The position numbers were made by a program, and so were the translations under genes. A stretch of DNA of 64,000 nucleotides from Trichomonas vaginalis G3 (lineage: Eukaryota; Parabasalia; Trichomonadida; Trichomonadidae): contig NC_067208.1 of the NCBI RefSeq assembly GCF_026262505.1, forward strand, positions 10,115,962 to 10,179,961. Reading direction: 5' to 3'. The notes under the pieces are model-generated. The model made no database searches and was not told where the DNA came from. It worked only from the letters and a program-made list of their open reading frames with translations. Position 1 is the stretch's first letter. Each line of letters starts with the position of its first letter. Positions 42,901 to 51,500 of this stretch are shown piece by piece.

Positions 42901-45455
42901 CAAGACAAACAATGTCATTGAAGGATGTTTTGAGCTATGTAATATACAGATTGAAATTGTTGTTGTTGGCCAAATACGAGTGCTCTATTTCCATGTCAAG
43001 TAGTAATTTATATCCTTCTCTTTACAACGGAAAATTTTCAATGGAAACAGGATTTTTCCAAAAATTAACGAATGAATTACAAAGATTGCCAAATTCAAGG
43101 CAAGTTGACATCGCAAGCAAATACTTGGAAGATAAATATGTACATTACTTCTATAGGATTGAGCATGCCGCATTGAGAACTATCGAATTCTTCTTCCAAT
43201 CCATGAAAGTTGACACAGCAAGATCTGGTTCTTCTTTTGATAATGAAAAAAGTAAAAATTCTTCACCAAGATTTTGCCAAATTGTCAAAGATTTATGGAA
43301 AGAAATGCATCAACAACAATTTGTTGATAAACACATCTGTTCATGCGACAGATATATTCCTTGTTGGGTTAATCAGTTCCTTTCAGGAGCCAAAGATAAC
43401 GATAGACTTGAATTTTCTTCAAGTTTACAAGCAACTGACACTTTTTTGGATACCGCAATTAAAGGAATCAAAGGCACAGCTGTCATGGAATACTACCAGA
43501 TCTTACCATCAAGTATACGATTCCTGAAAGATGCGATTTGTTTGTTCCATCTTAAATTCGCTTATTATTTGTTGTTGGACAAATACACGCATAATCAAAT
43601 CACTCAAGAAACATTTGTTTCTCTTTTGAATCACACAGCGGCAATCACAGGACAAACAGCATGGAATGATTTGATATTAAGCGAAGTCAACAAAACACTG
43701 AGTGTTGATGATGAAACAACTCAAAAATTCACTCCTGTTTCCATACAAAAACAGACTCAAACAACATTCGATGTTGCAAGGAATGCAATTGATTGTATAA
43801 TACTGAACTCGCAGATAAAGATTGTACAAGAACAAGTCTCTACAATCGAACATGGTTTGTCAGGAGGAACTAAAAACGTTGCTGAATTAAAACCTGATAT
43901 TTCGAGTGAAATTTATTCGAATAAAACAGGAAATGCATTGTTACAAGTAACTCCTGCACAAGCTGATAAACAGTTCAATGAGGAAATGAGGTATTCCGTT
44001 GCACAACTAACCAATTTCCTTTATACGGCTTTGGATTCAACAACTTTGGAAAGAAGAGATCATGATGGCACTTTTTCAACTTTGTATGATGCTGATGTTT
44101 TCGAAGCAATGGCACAGAAAATGACTAACGCGTTGAGTATATTTGGAGAAGGTTCTGTTAATGATTTGAACACTACATGGAGTGATTACATTCGTGCATT
44201 GGCAAACCAGTTACAAAAGAATGATGAAGAAGGAAGTTTATTGTCAATTTTCCAAAAATTGCAAGAAGACGGATTAGAAAGACAAATTGCAAGCCAATCT
44301 TCTGTTCTTTTCACGGATTCTTTCTTTGAAATCAATGATTTAAGAGGCAGATTAGCTTTGTTGAGAGAAAACAGAAGCAAACAAGAAATGGAAATGATCA
44401 GCGAAGAAAGAGTTCAGTTCGATGATCTAGTTAATGATTTGAAGACAGAAATAACAAACAAAAAGAGTGAATTTGGTGGAATCAAGAAATCAGTTTTAGA
44501 CCAAGTTTCCAAGCGAATTTTCACAGCGCAAGGTGTCCAATTAGAAGTAAATGGAGAGAAACATGAGAATGGAAACAACGACAACAAGAAGAAGATCGAA
44601 GATATCGAAGAAGAAAATGTTTTGTTGCAAAAGAAAATAAAGATTTTGAGAATTACTCGTTGCATGGCTTTGATTGCTTTGAAAAGATCATTTTCTAAAA
44701 AGATTGCAAGTGCTGAATCAGACAGAAGAAGTGCAAATGCACAGTTGTGGGGCTCTAAATTATCATCTGATGAAGATGGAAAGATGATGACACAACAACT
44801 TATAGAAACAGGAAGAAGACTCGCAGATCTCGAAATAGAAATCGAAAAAGTTAAACAACAATTGGAAAATGAAAAAATGTCAAATATTCAGTTAGTTCAT
44901 TGGAAAGCTAAAAACGAGAGAAAAGCAGACGAACTCAAGACAGAAATCGCAAAGTTTGATGATGTTGGTGATGTAAATATTGATGAGTTACTTGCAAAAC
45001 TAGAAGCTAAAGAGAGTGAGTTGGAGCAGTTGAGAAGAGAATCAGATGAAATTGAAGAAAAAGCAGAAAACGAAATAAGAAAACCAATGAAAGATATCAG
45101 TAAACTTCGCGAACAAATAAGAGATGCAAGAATTTCGCGTGGTGTTATGTTACGAACATCAAACTCTGTTCTTTCGCAAGAAGCTAAAGATTGGGAAGCA
45201 GACATGAGGAACAGAGAATTGGCAACATCTTCAGTTTCTCAAGAGAATCAAAAATTGAAGAAAGAAAACGAGTTACTCAAAATCCAAATCGAGAGATATC
45301 AATCAGACAAAGACGGAAGATCGGTTGAACAAAAGAAGCAGATGGAGGCAACACTCAAGTTCAATGGAGCTAAATCTTCGTTGGCTAAAGCTGCCTCGAA
45401 AGTCAAACCGATTACAAAGCCTGTTCTTCCTCCAAGATCAATTTCAAAATTATAA
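39999..45455 (+). CDS. Large coiled-coil protein, possible CCDC162-type flagellar protein
   Basis: An 1818-residue protein. The first 1450 residues are mostly helical but not simple coiled coil; residues 1450-1780 are a strong heptad-repeat coiled coil with many E, K and Q. A segment near 430-520 (LLEAYEHSGED...LPLHLYRSF, then EVMHKKADIIRFLFNSQ) resembles the order found in CCDC162-family proteins, which I recall only in outline. The tail is basic and proline-containing (KPVLPPRSISKL). There is no signal peptide or membrane helix. A cytoskeletal or flagellar role is inferred from the family guess and the coiled coil. The stretch ENQKLKKENELLKIQIERYQ near residue 1755 recurs in the gene ending at 45986. 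Confidence 0.75.
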   Translation: MENTEADLELLTQKLSSTTEVKLRDLTPTEISMLSSTIPEIKTMLDYRTERDEFLTKFTDPVKIPTFATYSDDLLNSSNINPDLPNETQKQLKLFFANEINRAKTIRDIVKNHFTNSQIIIDSQESLFTFTKDIANRIYQCESGLKRLQATTISTFSLADIKLQVNSTFYETARRAFLNSINQKIKAFPLSSRSSIVNRILKTVMDTMTKDSSRPQVLTFHDTPELVDKELERLSKKFGIHTDISQADGQEFLYHADKIFHTLWKKLNIEYVERNYPRKTNKIEPSQEQLVMDRLLDDVAPDVKFSLIFEHLFTFTQEEVMNNINEVVRFYHAKIPDHKLVSWLELRLVHMKYLLVLILSHLNYFELIRTGKNYQISSDPEIPNIIEIKDEEGNLVVFTKALSKYESVKNMILKIATFNLERYQSTIEEASLTVDKEGILERLLIHMSNFLMAKRALLQPLLEAYEHSGEDNLWNVISQVLDETPKLPLHLYRSFESPFEIEVEVMHKKADIIRFLFNSQVMHERQISTQFNEVIPIFDRPISLANEKHFYKRYNESIPMTVFEVYQSLGKIGEFINVIHNVSLEFIETLQIRQIRFMNCVELSVWSQVEEMLKSDVCQFPYDRSTSSFNFVLSDTVNSLFNSAFVNRITEFDAISENMNEGKKLRFFLALKRFLHFTRQLEEEVIRTNMLQVAYYEGCDWLNISDRSVLMGPFRETAKGGDVLEMHQTSSGEKTIDFALSEIEPVTINFCSPSDVKDIILSNNFDLLDRLVRYQRLQNTILEAAVRYNNVSIDSDRLVQFFEMNETSSDVFLTVQDEKLNEEQGAEKFMKQFIAPLLFYDSASIYRDNQLMQSDKLSFMVSISSIKTRTRTILTSKTRQKDYNSDTLYDLYRSEMLEAFSLPIYRYEIYRITNIERTVLQSNAFIDTFVLGPQQSTVFVNEAGNFESMFYVPSWVEVFQMMQTSPFARQTMSLKDVLSYVIYRLKLLLLAKYECSISMSSSNLYPSLYNGKFSMETGFFQKLTNELQRLPNSRQVDIASKYLEDKYVHYFYRIEHAALRTIEFFFQSMKVDTARSGSSFDNEKSKNSSPRFCQIVKDLWKEMHQQQFVDKHICSCDRYIPCWVNQFLSGAKDNDRLEFSSSLQATDTFLDTAIKGIKGTAVMEYYQILPSSIRFLKDAICLFHLKFAYYLLLDKYTHNQITQETFVSLLNHTAAITGQTAWNDLILSEVNKTLSVDDETTQKFTPVSIQKQTQTTFDVARNAIDCIILNSQIKIVQEQVSTIEHGLSGGTKNVAELKPDISSEIYSNKTGNALLQVTPAQADKQFNEEMRYSVAQLTNFLYTALDSTTLERRDHDGTFSTLYDADVFEAMAQKMTNALSIFGEGSVNDLNTTWSDYIRALANQLQKNDEEGSLLSIFQKLQEDGLERQIASQSSVLFTDSFFEINDLRGRLALLRENRSKQEMEMISEERVQFDDLVNDLKTEITNKKSEFGGIKKSVLDQVSKRIFTAQGVQLEVNGEKHENGNNDNKKKIEDIEEENVLLQKKIKILRITRCMALIALKRSFSKKIASAESDRRSANAQLWGSKLSSDEDGKMMTQQLIETGRRLADLEIEIEKVKQQLENEKMSNIQLVHWKAKNERKADELKTEIAKFDDVGDVNIDELLAKLEAKESELEQLRRESDEIEEKAENEIRKPMKDISKLREQIRDARISRGVMLRTSNSVLSQEAKDWEADMRNRELATSSVSQENQKLKKENELLKIQIERYQSDKDGRSVEQKKQMEATLKFNGAKSSLAKAASKVKPITKPVLPPRSISKL

Positions 45456-45985
45456 CTTTTTTATTATTATTATTTATTTTTATTTTTGTTTATTAATATA
45501 TTTATAAAATACTCTATGTTTATCAATATTAACTTTTAATTGTACGCTTACTCTAGCATGGAATCCTTAGCACATACATACTCATGATTATGACATAAGA
45601 GAGGCAAAACTTATATTTTTTGTCAATCTGATATAAAATTATGTCTTGAAAATATAGTGCGCTTTGTAAAAAAAATCATCGTTTGAGAGGATAACTGAGT
45701 ACTTTCTGACACAAGAACCCACAATGTCAAAAACTTTGAAAGACCAAAATTTTATTTTAGCGTCAGAAAATTTACAAATGAATACTTTCTGGCAAACAGA
45801 GTCTCAGAAAGTACTCAAATGTTCATAAGGAGTGTCAAAGTGCACCCTTAATTCATCTGACAACCGGCGTGAAGCGCCATTGAAATTTAACCTTAAACAT
45901 CTGAATTGAAGGCCCTGTCATAGGAGCGTAAGTGCACCCTTAAATGAAGAATAAAAAATACTAAAAACCAAAAATTGTTTAAAAA
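45456..45985. other. Gene-free stretch with inverted and direct repeats
   Basis: Between convergent genes. An inverted repeat of 14 bases (TGAGTACTTTCTGA) pairs 45696-45709 with 45804-45817, and AAGTGCACCCTTAA occurs directly twice, at 45838 and about 45929. No gene. Confidence 0.7.
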
Positions 45986-47733
45986 TTATTCTTTTTGAAC
46001 ATTAGATCTTTTTCGACGACGAATTTTTTTGACTGCATCATCTCTCGCGAACGTATCATGACGGTTCTTGGAAATTGGAATTTTGCTATTTACTGTGTTT
46101 TCTTGATGATTATCTGTTGATGATCCGTTTACAGGTTGAGTACAGTTCGATTCGTGTTTAACAACTCTGTGGCGAACACGTCTTTTTCGAGGAGGTGATG
46201 TTTTATCAGAATTAACTGGAGTTCTGTCTTTATTATTAGATGTTTGATATCTCTCTATTTGGGTTTTGAGTAATTCATTTTCTTTCTTCAATTTTTGATT
46301 CTCTTTTTTTAATAAAGATATTTCCGACTCCTTAGCTGCTTTCCAACTTTTTTCTTCTTTTGAATGAACAAAATTAGATATTTGCAAAGCACCACGAAAG
46401 TTATATGATTTACTGAAATAATCGCTTTTTTGAGTGAAATTAATCATTGGCTTTATCTGCTCATCTGAATGTTTTTCCTTCATTTTTCTTGTATAATAGT
46501 CATCATAGTAATGTGGTTGAATATCACCCATAGGAATATAATATTTGCGATAAAATTGAGCAGATTCAATTCCAAAGCCTCCTGCACCATCATCCCACCA
46601 AAATAGGTAATTAACTGGATCTTTCTGATAATAACTTTTTTTTGAAAGATATTTTTTCATCTTGTGAACAATAATCTTTTCTAAAAGACCATTCGGACTT
46701 CTAAATTGTGTCGGAATATATAATGGGATGTAACAGTATGGAGATACTCTTACAGATGCTGGGGAAATCTCTCCTTCTTTTGATACTACAAAAAGACCTT
46801 TTCCATAGAAAAAGAAAACTCTGTCTTGAAAGACTCCACGGAATGCAATGACAGGATGATAACGATCGCCGCTGAATTTAATTCCATCTTCTTGCTTGTC
46901 AACAAAGTATAAAAAGTCATATTCTTTCTTCGGGATTGGTTCGTAACAATTTCTGTAATCTTGGAATATCCATTCTTCATCTATCTCAGAATAATCAGTG
47001 CTTCCTTTCATAGAATCAGTATCTTCAATTTGAGAACTATTATTTCTTTGATCGTTGTTTAAGTTACAAGATTCTGTTTTTTTTTGAGTGTGATAGTTGG
47101 AGGTGCTTCAAATATAGAATATAATTCATAATCATGGATATAATAGTGATCTTTCTCTCTACAATGTGAATAAATTTTAGGTTTTCGTAAAATATGATCT
47201 TGAATGTCATGTTTCTCAAGAAAAGATTTCTTGTATTCATAAAATTTTGGAAGATCACAATTCAAATCAAAAATTTTTGGACAAAAATAATCTTCTGTTG
47301 GCTCAAATAACAGTTTTGCCATCTCAAATATCCTTTTTTCAACAGAAATACTTGTATCAACAGGTCTCTTTGTGAATCTAGTTATTTCAGGTTCCAGAGA
47401 TTTTTCACTTGAATACAACAGAATAGTATATCCAATCTTGTACTCCTTGTTGATGAAATAATAATCACAACCGACTAGAAAATCAACATATTCTCCATCG
47501 CATTTAAACGGAATTATCGGAAATGTATATTTAATAGCGAATTCGGATGAATTATGACAATCTGGAACAATTTCGTTGATGGTTTTATTATTATCATAAA
47601 ATTCTGGATAAGCTTGAATTCTATTACTTGGAACGAACAACTTGTGTTCTCGGATGTTATATTGCGCCCCTGGGTAGAAGTCCTCTAATCCTGGTGGATA
47701 ATTTGAAGATCGAGACGAAGAACAACAACACAT
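45986..47733 (-). pseudogene. Hypothetical protein, one frame break in a homopolymer
   Basis: Two frames read as one gene of about 580 codons. The upstream one (47733 to 47059, 224 residues) starts MCCCSSSRSS, a cysteine cluster suited to palmitoylation. The downstream one (ending at 45986) holds a beta-rich domain (VFFFYGKGLFVVSKEGEISP...YYIPMGDI), a coiled coil (ENQKLKKENELLKTQIERYQ) and a basic tail (PPRKRRVRHRVVKH, IRRRKR). They join through a run of nine T at 47077-47085; one more base would give a continuous frame. This may be an assembly error, a true mutation or slippage. A partial paralogue lies at 48063 on the other strand. I do not recognise the family. Confidence 0.65.
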
Positions 47734-48062
47734 AAAACAAAAATCAGTTTTGAGAGATTATTGAAATTTTTATAGTGAATTTCGTAAAGAAAGTTATATG
47801 ATATTGAAAATCGATATCTTTAATTTTTTTTCATCATTCAAAAACTTATATGCACGTTAGAAATTGAGAAGAAGCTGAGCCTCTGTTATTGAATTTGATT
47901 ACATTCAAAATAATGCATAGATTACTAAATACATTAATATATTAAAAAAAATAAGAAATTCTTCCAAAAATTTTATTTTACGTGTTTTAAAAAAATATGG
48001 GCTTTATCACATTCATATTTTTCCTACCAGCAAAATGATTATAGAGAATGTAAGCAAGAGTT
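47734..48062. other. Short gap between divergent paralogues
   Basis: About 330 AT-rich bases separate the gene on the minus strand from its plus-strand partial paralogue. They probably hold both promoters. Nothing else is seen. Confidence 0.4.
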
Positions 48063-48443
48063 ATGAGCATATACCTAAGAGGCACTATGACCATTTTTTC
48101 CCCTATTAAAAACGATAAACAGGAAGATATTTTTGATGATTATATAGTCTTTTTCTATAGAACAAGCCTCTATTCAGTGACACGTGCAGGACTGATTTCT
48201 CCTGCTAATATTATTGTTTTGCCATACTGCTATTTTCCTGACCTACAGTCATATATGGTTCCTCATTCCTGTATAATTTCATGTAAAAATGATTGTTCGA
48301 AATTTACCTATTACCTCTGGAAAACTGTTTTCATGGATGGCTTTGGAAACGAGGAACCTGATTATCATATTCCAATGGTAGATATCCTAGAAATCCGCAT
48401 AGTTTCTCGATCATTTTCGGTGATATTTTATGTTCAAATATAA
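48063..48443 (+). pseudogene. Partial inverted paralogue of the gene at 45986
   Basis: This frame of 126 residues matches the middle domain of the 45986-47733 protein: FFYRTSLYSVTRAGLISPAN aligns with FFYGKGLFVVSKEGEISPAS, then LPYCYFPDL with SPYCYIPLY, then DGFGNEEPDYHIPMVDI with GGFGIESAQFYRKYYIPMGDI. It lacks the Cys-rich start and the coiled coil. The opposite orientation and divergence suggest an old inverted duplication of part of the gene. It may be a small protein in its own right, but its ends look arbitrary. Confidence 0.65.
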
Positions 48444-48556
48444 AGATGTAAATATATTTTGTTGTTTTTTAGAAAAAAAATTGAAATTTCAAAACATAAT
48501 TTTTTTAAATTACAATATATTTTTTGTTTGTTCATGTATAGTATATATATATTTAG

Positions 48557-51500
48557 TTACAATTTTGGAAGCAAATCGTTAGCTTCTTCTTTAACTGACT
48601 GAGATGTAGGAGATTTTGGTTTTGTTCCAATTGGAGGCAAAGGAGCCATTGTAGGGATAGATCCAACAGACTGTCTTCCTTTATAGACAACGCCTTTCTC
48701 GTTGTTGACTATATTTGATCTTGGAGGAATTGGTTTTCCTCCATTTGCTTCTGGATTTCCTAAATCAGTTCTTCCTGGTGGTAATTTAGAGCCGCAGAAC
48801 AGGCATCTTGAATAAGCTGTGTTAGATTGTGCTGCATATGCTTCTTTTTCGATGGAAGGAGCTGCAAGATTTTGTAATCTTTCTTCAAGCTCTGTTCGAG
48901 TAATTCTTTGAGGTAATGCATCGACAACTGTTTTAACCTTTTCATGTGTTGCCTGGATAATTACTCTCATCTTTCTGAAGAAAGATTCAACATAATCTTT
49001 AGCACATTTATCTCTGACGACCTTTTCAAGCTTCCCGTTCCTTGATGATACTTTGTCTATATAAGTCTTAAGCTCATCTCTCATTTTCACCATCATTGGA
49101 ACTAATTTATCTGTATAATCACTCTTTGGTAAGGCATTGTAAACTGAAACCTCGTCAATTAATTGTGGTACGTAATGTCCATCTTCTTTTCTTGCTGTAT
49201 TTCCTTCTGTTCTGGAAGATTGATCCTTGGAATCATCTCTTGTTGGTAAATCACTTGATTCTGGCTCTTCTGAGTCCGATGTTGCGCTTGTATCATCAGC
49301 ACTGCTTTGTTTTGGTCTGAAACTTGATCTCCTTGAGCCTCCAATGTTGATAGGATTATTATCTTCGTCAATAATGACTTCAGAATCATCTGTTGAGTCA
49401 TCTGGCGAGCTCAGTGTTTCTAAATGATTAACTTTAAACACTCTCGGTGACTCTATGTTGCCAATTAATTTCTTTGTCTTTTTAATTGAGAAATCTACAT
49501 CTAATTCTGGTGGTGGAGGGGGTGGAGGTGGTGGTGGCTTCTCTTTCTTTTCATGTTTCTTCTTCGTAACTTCTTTCTTTTCCTTTTTATCTGATTCATT
49601 TTTAACAACAACCTCTTTAACCTTCTCAATGATTCTCTCTGGCCTGTCTTTCATGAATTCATACATCTCCTGCCTCAAGAATTTGAATTGGCCTTCGAAG
49701 TCGTCAAATTTTTCATCAACATTTTTCTTCAGACTCATAAGAGCAGCAGAATCAGCAGCATTATCACCTGTCTTGTTCATTTCTATCTGTTGGGTGGTGA
49801 TTTGGTTGATTCTTTCATCATATCTTTGTCTAATAAGTTGAAGATTCGTTCTTAAGTCAACCAAAGCATCTCTCATGATTCTGATCTGTTCATCGTATCT
49901 TGGTATAGTTATATTCTCAGTATCCAAAGCAGCGACCATAGAAGCGACATTTTTTTCTTGAGATTTGGTCTGTTCCGGCGGTTTTTGGTCGATAAAGAAG
50001 TAAGGAGCGAATTGTATCTTATAAACGAGCATATTCTTTTCATCAGATGTCAATATTTCTGCAGGTTCTAATTTGGGAGGTGTCTTTGGTTTTTCTGGTG
50101 AATGTGGCCTTTCTCCCATATCTGGTTTATTTTCATCCTTCTTTTCTTCAGTCTTTTCTTCCTTCTTTTCCTCTTCTTCTTCTTCGTTTGGTTTTTCTTC
50201 ATTTTGTTTTTCTTTTTCTTCTGAATCTGGATTTGGCGGGTTTTCCATTGACTGAGTTACAGAAGATGGATTTGAATCACCCAAAGCAGTGTTTTTATCC
50301 TTCTTTGAGCTATCAGTAGAATGGCTACGTCTTGCGTGATGGTAATGGTGTTCAATGATTGGTTTCAATGTTTCTGCGTCAGGCTGAGAAGCTTTCATTT
50401 CTTGTACTTCATGTTCTATGTGATATAAATCATTTTCGAATTTTGTTACGACCAATTTAAGAGCTTCTATTCTTTCATTGCATTTCTGGAATTGTTCTGA
50501 TATAGTACCTTTTCCAATCATTGCATCTTCAGGTCTTACATCCAATTCGAATGTGTTTGCGAACTGTTTTTGTTGAGGTTGTTGTTTTGGAGCTTGATTC
50601 AACATCTCGTTATTTGCAAATGATAATTTTAGCTCCGGAGGTTTCCTCTTTTCACCTGTTGACACTTGTCTCTTCATTTGTATAACAATTTCTGGTTCCA
50701 TGACTGCTGATGTTGTTGTTTCTGTCTTTGTGTCAATAGGAACTTCCACTTTTTGTGACGGAGGAATTGAAATCATTCCATCTTTTTGTTCGACCATTGA
50801 CACGAACATTGTTTTCTTCTTCGGAACATCAGCCATTGTATCTGATAATTCATTAACTCTTCTATGTATCATTTGGACATTTCCTATCCATCTGTTCAAG
50901 ATCTGTTCGATATCCATAATCTTTTTATCTGTTCCAAATGGTAACATCGAAATTTTACTTTCTAATTCAGAAACTTCATCATGATACTGTGCCAATAATT
51001 GTTCGAATTTATCTAATCTCTTTGGATTTGATGCTGCTGTTAATCTCTTAACTAATTCATCTTGGTCTTCTTTAGTAAATCCATCCTTTGGATCAGCATT
51101 AATTATAATGTTTTGACTAGGAAGAGATTGACCAACAATGTTCAAATTCAACATTCTTTCCAATGACATTGATTTTTGCATTGATATTTTCTCTTCTTTT
51201 ATCAAATCATGTTTAAGAACTAAATATTGTATTGAATTACTACGATTGAACTGTAACAAATTACTTGATTTCTTCGGTTCAATGTATTTCTCTGCATGTG
51301 TATCATATTGTTCCATATATGCCATATCAGGATGATCTATATTTGAATAGTTTGGCATCTCTGGTTTCTTTTCTTGTTCAACTTTGACAAATTTCGTTTC
51401 AGGATCGGAATCAATTGTTGGTAATGGTTCTTTTGTTTGTGTTTGTTGAACAGGTTGTTGAACAGGTTGTGGTGGTGGAAGGATTTGTTCTTGTCGTGTT

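Noticed and set aside
49455-49841. Plus-strand frame with a glycine run opposite the large coiled-coil gene
   Set aside because: It is the antisense shadow of the polyproline coding stretch; the minus-strand frame is far longer.
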